In this document: piece after piece, positions 1 through 7,625 of the stretch | Numbering within the stretch: the stretch's first letter is position 1 | Layout of the letters: each line of letters opens with the position of its first letter | Assembly (NCBI GenBank): GCA_003485325.1 | Contig: DMZI01000035.1 | Span: forward strand, 67,544 to 87,941 | Length of the DNA stretch: 20,398 bases | Direction of reading: 5' to 3' | Origin: Desulfotomaculum sp. | Lineage (GTDB): Bacteria > Bacillota > Desulfotomaculia > Desulfotomaculales > Nap2-2B | The notes under the pieces: generated by a model | What the model saw: the letters and a program-made list of their open reading frames with translations, nothing else | Told to the model about the DNA's origin: nothing | Databases searched by the model: none | Position numbers and translations under genes: made by a program

Positions 1-16
1 CGCTCCGACCAAGAGT

Positions 17-53
17 ATCAAGGTCTGCAGGGATTGCAGATCTTGATTTTTTT
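17..53 (+). terminator. Rho-independent terminator of an upstream gene
   Basis: A 13-bp stem (17-29 with 35-47, one G-T wobble) has a 5-nt loop and runs into a T tract (46-53). It would end a + strand gene lying left of the window and separates it from the activase gene at 228. Confidence 0.8.
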
Positions 54-74
54 ATTTCTTCGACATTATTCCCC

Positions 75-101
75 TTGAAAAAAAAATAACTTATATATAA
101 A
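75..101 (+). promoter_or_regulatory. Possible promoter of the large activase gene
   Basis: TTGAAA (75-80) is followed by A/T-rich DNA with TATAAA (96-101, 15-nt spacer) or TAAATT (98-103, 17-nt spacer). Neither spacing and match is ideal, so this is a weak call that rests mainly on position: just after a terminator and before the gene. The leader would be roughly 120 nt if translation starts at 228. Confidence 0.3.
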
Positions 102-227
102 TTTAAATATGAAACGAATTGAACACTACACAGATCCTTCCCTGGCGACCAAGATTTTTATGTGTTTTTTCTTAGAAAGCAAAGGCTCACTTTCAAATAT
201 TTAAAAGATAGGGGATTGGAATCGGCA

Positions 228-3200
228 ATGCATGCAACCGGAATTTGCATCGGGGCTTCGACTTTAACAAGAGTTGATATAGAGCGAGAACAGGGCGGCC
301 GGATTATAATTCTGAATGTTTTTTCTAAAACCCATGAGGGCAACATCAAAAAAGCCTTAGAAAGTCTTCTTGCCATTGATGATTCAAAACTGGGAAAGAA
401 AATCGCGTTAACGGGAAGGAAGTTTAAAAACTCAATTAGGCTGCCTTCTGTTTCCGAACCCGAAGCGATTGAAAATGCATATGTATTCCTGAAAAAAAAA
501 TATGAGTATGCGGATTACATAGCTTGCGCCGGCGGAGAAACCTTTACCACGTATGAGTTAGGTTCCGGCAGTAAAATAATCAACATCTTTACCGGGAACA
601 AGTGCGCTTCCGGAACCGGGGAGTTTTTTCTCCAGCAGATCAAGAGGATGGATATCAGCTTAGAGGAGGCTGTAGCGGTACAAAGCATCGACCAGCCTTA
701 TAAGGTCTCCGGAAGATGTTCAGTATTTTGCAAAAGCGACTGTACCCATGCCTTAAACAAGGGTCAGAAAAAGGAGAACATCATAGCAGGATTATGCGAG
801 ATGATGGCCCTCCGGATTATTGAACACCTGGGCGAAAATGTTTCGAAAAGAATCTGGCTCACCGGGGGATGCAGTAAAAACAAGGTAATGGTGGAGTGTT
901 TGAAAAAACATGCTGCCAATTTAATAATCCCGGAAGAAGCAGGATACTTTGAAGCGCTCGGTTGCGCATTGTGGGCTTTAGACAATGAAATCACCCAACC
1001 GGTCAGCATCAAAGAAATATTTCTTACGGAAGAAAAATCTTTTGCCACTCTGCCGGCATTGTCTTCGGCTGTCTCCAGGGTAGTATTCAAGGAACTGAAA
1101 AAAACTAGAGCAAGTATAGATGACAGGTGCATACTGGGCCTGGACGTGGGTTCAACCACCACCAAGGCAGTTTTAGTCAGAGAGCATGATAACGCGATAC
1201 TGGCTTCAGTTTATGTAAGGACCATGGGAGACCCCGTAAAAGCCGCCAGAGTTTGCTATGCCTCGTTAAAGGATCAGCTTGGCTGCCATGTTAAGATAAT
1301 CGGGCTCAGTGTCACCGGTTCGGGAAGGCAGATTGCCGGGCTTCATGCCCTGACTGAGAGTGTTTACAATGAAATAAGCGCCCATGCGGCAGCAGCCGTA
1401 TATTTTGACCCTCTAGTCGATACTATCTTTGAAATTGGCGGTCAGGATGCCAAATATACTCACATCATCAACTCTGTTCCCTGCGACTATGCCATGAATG
1501 AGGCCTGTTCCGCGGGAACCGGTTCCTTCCTGGAAGAGAGCGCCGCAGAGTATTTAAACATAGATATTCACCAGATCGAAAAAGTTGCCCTGGAAGGCTG
1601 TTCACCTCCGGACTTCAACGATCAGTGCGCCGCCTTTATAGGTAGTGATATAAAGACGGCGATGCAGGAGAATATCGGAATAAAGGATATTGTAGCAGGC
1701 CTGGTCTACTCGATCTGCAAGAATTATTTAAACCGGGTTAAAGGAAGCAGGTTTGTAGGCCAAAAGATCTTCATGCAAGGAGGGGTGTGTTACAACAGGG
1801 CAGTCCCTATCGCTATGGCTGCCCTTCTGGACAGAAACGTAATCGTGCCGCCGGAGCCAGGTCTCATGGGGGCCTTCGGAGTCGCTTTATTGGCCAAGGA
1901 AAAAATCAAGAACGGCGGCGCCGCAGAGAAGGAATTTGATCTCGACCAGTTGGTAAAAAGAGAGGTTGACTATGAGAAACCATTTACCTGTGCGGGCGGT
2001 AATATAAAATGCGATCGCAAGTGCACAATTTCACTGATCAAAATAGAAGGAGTCAAATACCCTTTCGGGGGCATTTGTGGCAAGTACAGCGGCGTCAAGT
2101 CATACGATAGAAACTCACACAGCAACAATTTAGTAAAGCTGAGGGAAGAGATGGTCTATGGAGTATTCAGCTATGATCTCAATCCTAATCATAGCGGGAA
2201 GAAAGTAGGGATAAACAGATCCCTGCTCGTAAACACCCTGTTCCCTCTATACTATAACTTTTTCAATAAACTCGGCCTGGAAGTGGTCCAACCGGACAAA
2301 CTGGATTTAAAAGAAAAGGCTGCCGCTAAAAAAAATTTCTGTTATCCAGTCAACCTGGCTTATGAGTATTTCGAGGAATTGACAAGGAACGACCCGGACT
2401 ATCTTTTTCTTCCACATGTTAAAGGAATGCCTGTGGCCAACAGTATACCGATAAGCCTGACCTGCCCGCTTGTGCAGGGAGAAAGCTATTATTTAAGAAC
2501 GACCTCCGATTTCGTTAAACCGGAGAAGATCATTGCGCCGGTTTTAGATTTTGCAGACGGATACGACAAAATTCCTCAAGCTTTTATAGAGACGGGAAAA
2601 AGACTGGGTTTTGATCAACAGCGTTCCCTGGCAGCTTATGAGTATGCGGCAGAAATACAGAAAGAATTCGTAGAAAAGTGCAGGGGAATAGGAAACAAGT
2701 TTCTTGAGGAATTGGAGAAGACCGGAGAAAAGGCGATCGTTTTATTTGGGAGGCCCTACAATGCCCTGGTTAAAGATGGAAACATGGGCATACCCGAAAA
2801 ACTGGCTTCCAGAGGGTATAAGGTGATCCCGTACGATTTCCTGCCGCACGAAGAGGAAGCGCCGCAGCAGAAGATGTACTGGTCAATGGGACAGATGATC
2901 CTGAAGGTTGCAAAGTTGGTCAGCAGGCGCCCGCAGCTCTTCGGCGCGTTCGTCACTAACTTCAGCTGCGGACCCGACTCGTTCATTATGAGTTACTTCA
3001 GGGACATCATGGGAAGCAAGCCATCGTTGACTCTGGAGTTGGACAGCCATACAGCGGACGCCGGCATTGATACCCGAATAGATGCTTTCATAGATGTGAT
3101 CAGAAACTATAGGCCTGAAAAAGGTACTGTCATTGATGGTAAAGCGGGAGTTACGGCTGTGTTTGATGAAAGGAGAAAAAAGATCAGGAGTATTTCCGGT

Positions 3201-4520
3201 GAATATATTTCCCTCAGAGACCCAAGGATCAAGATCCTGATTCCATCAATGGGGTATTCGGCAACCAGGTGCTTTGCGGCAGCCTTCAGGCACATCGGCA
3301 TTGATGCCGTTGCTTTGAACCCGCCGGCGGAGGAAGAACTTCAGCTGGGCAGAGCCAATTCCAGCTGCAAGGAATGCCTGCCGTTGGCCCTTACCGTTGG
3401 AAGCCTGCTCAACTATTTTCAGAAAAACAGCAGTGAATTCAATGATGGGATATTTGCTTACTTTATGCCTGAAGCACCGGACCCGTGCCGGTTCAGCCAG
3501 TATCACGTGCATACTGAAAACCTGTTAAGGAAGATGGGCATAAAGAATGTTGCCTTGCTGACACTTTCCTCTGGGAACAGCTACGGGGGGCTGGGGATCA
3601 GCTTTACCCGCAGAACCTGGCAGGCGGTGGTGATCTCCGATGTTCTTGAAGATATCCGGAATGCGCTGCTGGTCCTTGCTGTCGACAGGAAGAAGGCTTT
3701 AGCTGTCTTTGATCGTTTAATAGGTGAGATCGTTGACGGTATAGAAAAAGATGGATGGAAAGAATTAAAGAAAAGATTAAATAAAGTCGCAGCAGAGTTG
3801 TCGAAGATTTCCTTAAAGCAATCCCTGGATGAAACAAAAAAGGTTGCTCTGGTCGGGGAGATCTATGTCAGAAGAGACAGTTTTTCCAGGCAGTGCCTGG
3901 TAGAGAAACTGGCTGCAAGGGGCATAGTAATCAAAGTTGTTCCAGTGGCTGAATGGGTCTATTACTGTGATTATACGGTCAGAAACAATCTTTCCGAAAA
4001 GGCGGATTTAAAAGATAAGCTAAACGTTTTTATAGAGAGTTACTTCAGAAGAAAATTTGAACAAGAGATCAAGTCGATCTTGGCGAAATCCAATTTGTAT
4101 GATTATCACCTCATAGATGTCGACAAAATAATGGAAACCGCCAAAGGATTAATATCACCTCACATAATAGGAGAAGCGGTATTGACAATTGGAACCTCGA
4201 TTAATGAGATAATTGATCACGTCGATGGCGTCATTGCCATCGGGCCTTTTGGCTGCATGCCGTCCAGAATTTCCGAGGCTATCCTGAGTGAAAGGATAAG
4301 CGCCCATAAAAGTAAGGTTTCCCCACGCCTGCTGATCGAAGAGGTACTTAAAAATTATCCCCATCTACCTTTCTTGAATATAGAAACTGACGGGAACGCC
4401 TTTCCGCAGTTAATCGAGATCAGGCTGGAGGCGTTCGTCCTGCAGGTTAAAAGAATAAATGAGTTGGTAAGGAAGCTAAGGGAGCGAAACATCTATGAGG
4501 AGGAAGCAGTGATTCAATAA
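228..4520 (+). CDS. Giant acyl-CoA dehydratase activase/reductase fusion (two ASKHA domains plus HgdB-like Fe-S region)
   Basis: The protein has about 1430 residues. An upstream in-frame ATG at 162 is possible, but ATG 228 fits better because the family-like start MHATGICIGAST begins there and AGGGG lies about 13 nt upstream. Residues 1-270 form a first BadF/BcrA/HgdC-type ASKHA ATPase domain (CASGTGEFF near 126, LTGGCS near 212). Residues 302-560 form a second, more canonical one (GLDVGSTTTK, EIGGQDAKY, CSAGTGSF, GLMGAFGVA). A Cys-rich linker follows (C588, C595, C599, C617). The rest resembles DUF2229 and the HgdB-like dehydratase component, with Cys at 705, 746, 914, 1047, 1050, 1087 and 1343. 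Known HgdC-type activases hydrolyse ATP to push electrons into 2-hydroxyacyl-CoA dehydratases, benzoyl-CoA reductases or double-cubane cluster proteins. The substrate cannot be read from sequence. It stands alone, with no separate dehydratase subunits beside it. Length is usual for the large fused members of this family. Confidence 0.85.
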   Translation: MHATGICIGASTLTRVDIEREQGGRIIILNVFSKTHEGNIKKALESLLAIDDSKLGKKIALTGRKFKNSIRLPSVSEPEAIENAYVFLKKKYEYADYIACAGGETFTTYELGSGSKIINIFTGNKCASGTGEFFLQQIKRMDISLEEAVAVQSIDQPYKVSGRCSVFCKSDCTHALNKGQKKENIIAGLCEMMALRIIEHLGENVSKRIWLTGGCSKNKVMVECLKKHAANLIIPEEAGYFEALGCALWALDNEITQPVSIKEIFLTEEKSFATLPALSSAVSRVVFKELKKTRASIDDRCILGLDVGSTTTKAVLVREHDNAILASVYVRTMGDPVKAARVCYASLKDQLGCHVKIIGLSVTGSGRQIAGLHALTESVYNEISAHAAAAVYFDPLVDTIFEIGGQDAKYTHIINSVPCDYAMNEACSAGTGSFLEESAAEYLNIDIHQIEKVALEGCSPPDFNDQCAAFIGSDIKTAMQENIGIKDIVAGLVYSICKNYLNRVKGSRFVGQKIFMQGGVCYNRAVPIAMAALLDRNVIVPPEPGLMGAFGVALLAKEKIKNGGAAEKEFDLDQLVKREVDYEKPFTCAGGNIKCDRKCTISLIKIEGVKYPFGGICGKYSGVKSYDRNSHSNNLVKLREEMVYGVFSYDLNPNHSGKKVGINRSLLVNTLFPLYYNFFNKLGLEVVQPDKLDLKEKAAAKKNFCYPVNLAYEYFEELTRNDPDYLFLPHVKGMPVANSIPISLTCPLVQGESYYLRTTSDFVKPEKIIAPVLDFADGYDKIPQAFIETGKRLGFDQQRSLAAYEYAAEIQKEFVEKCRGIGNKFLEELEKTGEKAIVLFGRPYNALVKDGNMGIPEKLASRGYKVIPYDFLPHEEEAPQQKMYWSMGQMILKVAKLVSRRPQLFGAFVTNFSCGPDSFIMSYFRDIMGSKPSLTLELDSHTADAGIDTRIDAFIDVIRNYRPEKGTVIDGKAGVTAVFDERRKKIRSISGEYISLRDPRIKILIPSMGYSATRCFAAAFRHIGIDAVALNPPAEEELQLGRANSSCKECLPLALTVGSLLNYFQKNSSEFNDGIFAYFMPEAPDPCRFSQYHVHTENLLRKMGIKNVALLTLSSGNSYGGLGISFTRRTWQAVVISDVLEDIRNALLVLAVDRKKALAVFDRLIGEIVDGIEKDGWKELKKRLNKVAAELSKISLKQSLDETKKVALVGEIYVRRDSFSRQCLVEKLAARGIVIKVVPVAEWVYYCDYTVRNNLSEKADLKDKLNVFIESYFRRKFEQEIKSILAKSNLYDYHLIDVDKIMETAKGLISPHIIGEAVLTIGTSINEIIDHVDGVIAIGPFGCMPSRISEAILSERISAHKSKVSPRLLIEEVLKNYPHLPFLNIETDGNAFPQLIEIRLEAFVLQVKRINELVRKLRERNIYEEEAVIQ

Positions 4521-4553
4521 AGATAAGAATCCTCTTTAAAAAAATTCCAAGCC

Positions 4554-4997
4554 TCACCTGAAAATTTTTATCTTATCAAACCCTTCCTCCAGACTTGGCA
4601 TTTCCAACTCCCGGTACTTTGCTTCAATTACTTCCCCAGGGACCCTCTTTCCGGGCGGGCGTGCAGCATTGCGCTCGATCAGGGAGTCGAGATCCTGCAA
4701 GAAAACTATAGCTTCAATTGAAGCTCCGGCCTGCTTTCCGCGACTAATCAACGGCTTGCGACGAGCCTTGGTGGTATTGGTTGCGTCGAAGCAAACCTCT
4801 TTACCAACCGCTAGAGCTTGAGACAAGCGCTTATAGGCTATCCACCAGACAGCAGGCTCCAACAAAGGATCATACTGCACCCCAAACTCATCGCGGCGTA
4901 TATCGTCAGTGCTGATTACTTCACCCCTGAATTGATGCAGCCAGGTGGATTTCCCTGCTGCCGGCGGGCCAATGAGCACTATCAGTTTACCAGCCAT
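4554..4997 (-). CDS. Small P-loop ATPase/kinase, T4 polynucleotide-kinase-like (AAA_33 type)
   Basis: The 147-residue protein has a Walker A motif GPPAAGKST (10-18), an STDDIRR segment (29-35), DATNTTKARR (71-80) and a lid-like basic stretch RNAARPPGKR (109-118). This is the layout of small single-domain kinases related to the kinase half of T4 Pnk/PNKP. Members phosphorylate nucleic-acid ends or small molecules, and the substrate here is unknown. The start is ATG with only a weak AAAGAA upstream; a promoter candidate lies at 5018-5045. The gene is a lone - strand gene, tail to tail with the activase (33-bp gap) and divergent from the acyl-CoA ligase. There is no partner gene (phosphatase, ligase, RNA repair) nearby, so no pathway can be assigned. 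Confidence 0.75.
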   Translation of the reverse strand: MAGKLIVLIGPPAAGKSTWLHQFRGEVISTDDIRRDEFGVQYDPLLEPAVWWIAYKRLSQALAVGKEVCFDATNTTKARRKPLISRGKQAGASIEAIVFLQDLDSLIERNAARPPGKRVPGEVIEAKYRELEMPSLEEGFDKIKIFR

Positions 4998-5017
4998 AAA
5001 TTTCTTTTAAGTGTAAC

Positions 5018-5045
5018 ATTGTATCTTAGGGTTAAGTATTTACAA
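5018..5045 (-). promoter_or_regulatory. Candidate sigma-A-type promoter of the small P-loop kinase
   Basis: On the - strand TTGTAA (5045-5040) and TACAAT (5023-5018) are separated by 16 nt, matching 4/6 and 5/6 of the vegetative consensus. Transcription would begin near 5011, about 14 nt before the ATG. Confidence 0.45.
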
Positions 5046-5244
5046 AATAAAAGGGATATATCCATCATTTAACATATAAACAAGGATTTGTTCAGGTATG
5101 CCTTTCCCATCAATTGCTAAGCGTGCTCATGTTCGCCTTTTTATACTTGTACGAACTCGTTCATCCCCGGGTTTGTTAAAAAAGGATTTATTATAAGATG
5201 TATAGAAAAGTTAAGGTAACTATATAAGGGAGGTTAAATTTCCT

Positions 5245-6894
5245 GTGTCAGATAAATCATACGAAGCAGGAGAAAACTATAAATATCCTTTAATTGTTAA
5301 AAAGCTTCTTGTTAATCCCCTCCTATATTCGCCAGAACAAGAAATCATCTACAGGGACAAGGTTCGATATTCGTACCGGATCTTAAACGAACGGATTAAC
5401 AGGTTGGCTGACGGGCTGAGGAAAATGGGAGTCTGTCCGGGCGATACTGTCTGTATTTTTGACTATGACAGCCACCGTTACCTGGAATGTTTCTTTGCCG
5501 TACCTATGATGGGGGCGGTGCTTCACACTATGAATTGGCGCTTATCCCCCGACCGGATTCTTTATACAATGAACCATGCCGAGGATGATGTTGTCATAAT
5601 TCACGCTGACTTCCTTCCTTTGCTTGAGTCTGTCCAGAATGAACTCACTACGGTTAAAAAAATTATCCTAATCCGGGACGGGGAAAATGTTCCGGAATGT
5701 AATGTTAAGGTAGATATTGAATATGAGAATATGCTCCGGCAGGCTTTTCCCGTCTATGACTTTCCGGATTTGGACGAGAATACGAAAGCGACCACGTTTT
5801 ATACGACCGGAACAACAGGGCTTCCCAAGGGTGTTTACTTTTCTCACCGGCAGGTTATTTTGCATACCTTCTCCCTCGCCGTAACATTGGGCTGCTTTGT
5901 ATCTTCCATATTTCGCTCTGCGGACGTATACATGCCGCTCACACCAATGTTTCACGCTCATGCCTGGGGCATTCCCTACCTGGCTGCCCTGCTTGGGGTA
6001 AAGCAGGTCTATCCGGGAAAGTATGAACCCGGATACATCTTAAACCTGGTAGAAAAAGAAAAAGTAACTTTTTCGCACTGTGTGCCGACAGTAATGCATA
6101 TGTTGATTAACAGTCAGGAGGCAAAAGATAAGGATTTATCAAGATGGAAAGTTGTCATTGGCGGCGCAGCGCTGCCCAAGGGCCTTGCAAAAGCAATCGC
6201 TTCCCTCGGGATAAAAATATTCGCCAGTTTCGGCATGTCGGAAGCTTTTCCGGTGGTCACCATATCAAACCTTAAAGAACATATGCGGCAGTGGGATGAG
6301 GATGAACAGCTCGATGTCTTAATCAAACCCGGCCTCCCGCTTCCTCTTTATGAATTGGAAATAGTAGATGTTTCAGGAAAATATCTGCCCAAAGACGGGG
6401 TAACGTCGGGAGAGCTGATTATGAGGGCGCCCTGGCTTACGGAAAGCTATTTTAAAGAACCCGGGAGAACAAAAGAACTTTGGCGGGATGGTTGGATGCA
6501 CGGCGGCGACGCGGCCACGATTGATCAGGAGGGATATGTACAGATTACCGACAGGCTTAAAGATGTTATTAAGTCTGGCGGTGAATGGGTTTCTTCTCTT
6601 GAGCTGGAGAATTACACCAGTCAGCATGAATCTGTTTCGGAAGCTGCGGCAGTAGGGATTCCTGATGAAAAATGGGGAGAGCGCCCCCTGGTCCTGGTGG
6701 TTTTGAAACCGGAGCACAAAGGAAAAGTAAAAGAAGAAGATTTGAAGTCCCATTTAAAAGGGTTCGTGGATAGCGGCATACTTCCCAAGTACGGTCTGCC
6801 CGATCGTATTGAGTTTATCGAAGCGATTCCTAAGACTAGTGTAGGCAAAATAAACAAGGTTGCCTTAAGAGAGCTTTACATTAATAAAGAATAA
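5245..6894 (+). CDS. AMP-forming acyl-CoA ligase (fatty acid-CoA ligase family)
   Basis: The 549-residue adenylate-forming enzyme joins a carboxylate to CoA with ATP through an acyl-AMP intermediate. Visible motifs are the P-loop YTTGTTGLPKG (186-196), the A5 motif FGMSEAFP (329-336), GD at 421-422, the hinge DRLKDVIKSGGEWVSS (436-451), and the C-terminal catalytic Lys in PKTSVGKINK (K535). The start is GTG 5245, supported by a strong AAGGGAGG 10 nt upstream. Length and motif set fit the medium/long-chain fatty acyl-CoA ligase group, but chain length cannot be read. There is no signal peptide. The next same-strand genes are a thiolase and a hydroxyacyl-CoA dehydrogenase, which supports a role in fatty acid activation or degradation. 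A 731-bp gap holding a repeat element separates it from them, so cotranscription is uncertain. Confidence 0.9.
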   Translation: MSDKSYEAGENYKYPLIVKKLLVNPLLYSPEQEIIYRDKVRYSYRILNERINRLADGLRKMGVCPGDTVCIFDYDSHRYLECFFAVPMMGAVLHTMNWRLSPDRILYTMNHAEDDVVIIHADFLPLLESVQNELTTVKKIILIRDGENVPECNVKVDIEYENMLRQAFPVYDFPDLDENTKATTFYTTGTTGLPKGVYFSHRQVILHTFSLAVTLGCFVSSIFRSADVYMPLTPMFHAHAWGIPYLAALLGVKQVYPGKYEPGYILNLVEKEKVTFSHCVPTVMHMLINSQEAKDKDLSRWKVVIGGAALPKGLAKAIASLGIKIFASFGMSEAFPVVTISNLKEHMRQWDEDEQLDVLIKPGLPLPLYELEIVDVSGKYLPKDGVTSGELIMRAPWLTESYFKEPGRTKELWRDGWMHGGDAATIDQEGYVQITDRLKDVIKSGGEWVSSLELENYTSQHESVSEAAAVGIPDEKWGERPLVLVVLKPEHKGKVKEEDLKSHLKGFVDSGILPKYGLPDRIEFIEAIPKTSVGKINKVALRELYINKE

Positions 6895-6897
6895 AGG

Positions 6898-6986
6898 CCG
6901 TATGTTTTAGAACATGCGGGTAAATATACATTTGCCTATGCCGTAGATGGTTCAACTGCAGTAAAGTAACTGTCGTGCATTTACCC
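6898..6986 (+). other. Hairpins just downstream of the acyl-CoA ligase
   Basis: Four nt after the stop codon, 6898-6907 can pair with 6910-6919 (about 10 pairs with G-T wobbles, tiny loop). An 8-bp stem GGGTAAAT/ATTTACCC (6918-6925 with 6979-6986) then closes a 53-nt insert. No T tract follows either stem, so this is not a standard terminator. It does not match any riboswitch I recognise. It may simply protect the 3' end of the mRNA. Confidence 0.4.
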
Positions 6987-7023
6987 CGGATTCTTTTAAT
7001 AGTGCTATTTCGGTCCGTTTTTT
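6987..7023 (+). terminator. Weak possible terminator after the acyl-CoA ligase
   Basis: A short CGGA/TCCG stem (6987-6990 with 7014-7017) encloses an AATAG/CTATT hairpin and is followed by TTTTTT (7018-7023). The stem is short, so the call is weak. The position fits the end of the ligase transcript. Confidence 0.35.
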
Positions 7024-7054
7024 AGCTTATTTTACGAGAACTTTTAAAAAAATA

Positions 7055-7400
7055 AATAGACATCCATGCCGCTAAAGCGGCGCCATCAGAATGATGAAAA
7101 AGTAAGCATTCAGTAAAACCGTCCAAAGGGCACGGTGTTGTCAACAGCGAACGACTTGCGAAGCGCCGGTAACAGCAGCCGGCGAAGCGAGGGTAACCGG
7201 ACAGCGGTGCGAAACCAGCGGCACACTGGTAGTTTCTTGAAGAGGCTAAATGAGATCAGAAGTATAATGGAAGCTATATTTTTAAAATTTGCCATGCCGC
7301 CTTTGCAGCACCGCTAGTCCGGTCCGAAGCAAGCCGTGCTGCTGTCGGTGCTTAAGCACCGGAGTGAGCGTTGATATTGCCGTGCCTATCGGATACTTAT
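7055..7400 (+). repeat. Hairpin-rich repeat element, copy 1 (inverted relative to copy 2 at 13845-14192)
   Basis: This 346-bp block matches the reverse complement of 13845-14192. Positions 7150-7400 (251 bp) are identical to the other copy. The left ~95 bp carry about seven substitutions and a 2-nt indel. Predicted stems: GCCGCT/AGCGGC (7068-7081), CTTGC..CGCCGG/CCGGCG..GCGAG (7155-7191), GAAACCAG with CTG and GTTTC (7211-7236), GCAGCAC/GTGCTGC (7305-7342), and the palindrome CGGTGCTTAAGCACCG (7346-7361). No convincing protein is encoded and no target-site duplication is evident. Together with the right-end remnants this suggests a non-autonomous mobile element (MITE-like) or a mobile structured RNA. 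I do not recognise the family. With the downstream region it fills the gap between the ligase and the thiolase. Confidence 0.9.
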
Positions 7401-7485
7401 TTTCAGGATAGCAAATTGACCTCTTTGAATCAACTATTGTCTTTGATGCAGCTTTTAAAACAGGTTAGCTTATTTGAGGCTGGGC

Positions 7486-7494
7486 TGATATAAT
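7486..7494 (+). promoter_or_regulatory. Extended -10 promoter candidate for thiolase-hbd
   Basis: TGATATAAT is a perfect extended -10 (TGnTATAAT). The -35 position (around 7466-7471, TAGCTT) is poor, as is common for extended -10 promoters. It would start transcription near 7501, giving a leader of about 125 nt to the GTG at 7626 that passes through the right-end remnant at 7545-7589. Confidence 0.45.
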
Positions 7495-7544
7495 ATTTTT
7501 TGTGGAAAGTAATGCAGGATTTGCCAGGGATTATTTGGTCAAGA

Positions 7545-7589
7545 TCTTGAGTGAGCGGCGACAATGCCGTGCCTGCCAGGTTCACTGAA
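7545..7589 (+). repeat. Degenerate right end of the repeat family
   Basis: GAGTGAGCG, a variable 6-nt stretch, then GCCGTGCCTGCCAGGTTCACTGA aligns with the right end of copy 1 (GAGTGAGCG ... GCCGTGCCTATCGGATACTTA) in the same orientation. Similarity does not extend clearly leftward, so this looks like a decayed or truncated family member in the leader of the thiolase gene. Confidence 0.5.
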
Positions 7590-7625
7590 TAGTTACTCGA
7601 AAAAATATTCACGAGAAAAAATGGG

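Noticed and set aside
162..227. ATG 162 as start of the giant activase
   Set aside because: There is no ribosome site before it, and the 22 extra residues do not resemble the family N terminus, which begins at ATG 228.
764..1165. 133-residue - strand ORF inside the activase gene
   Set aside because: It is a shadow frame opposite conserved ASKHA motifs, with no ribosome site or domain.
4818..5072. 84-residue + strand ORF overlapping the small kinase
   Set aside because: It is antisense to a gene with clear Walker A and kinase motifs and has no recognisable domain.
5173..5197. TTGTTA ... TATAAG as promoter of the acyl-CoA ligase
   Set aside because: The spacer is only 13 nt, too short for a vegetative promoter.
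7135..7317. 60-residue ORF, identical in both repeat copies (other copy 13928-14110, - strand)
   Set aside because: It has no ribosome site, lies entirely in the identical, hairpin-dense part of the element, and has an equally long ORF on the opposite strand. Identity of the peptide follows from DNA identity and gives no evidence of coding.
7349..7358. Palindrome in the repeat as a CRISPR repeat or operator
   Set aside because: It occurs once per element copy, with no spaced array and no cas genes; it fits a hairpin within the element.
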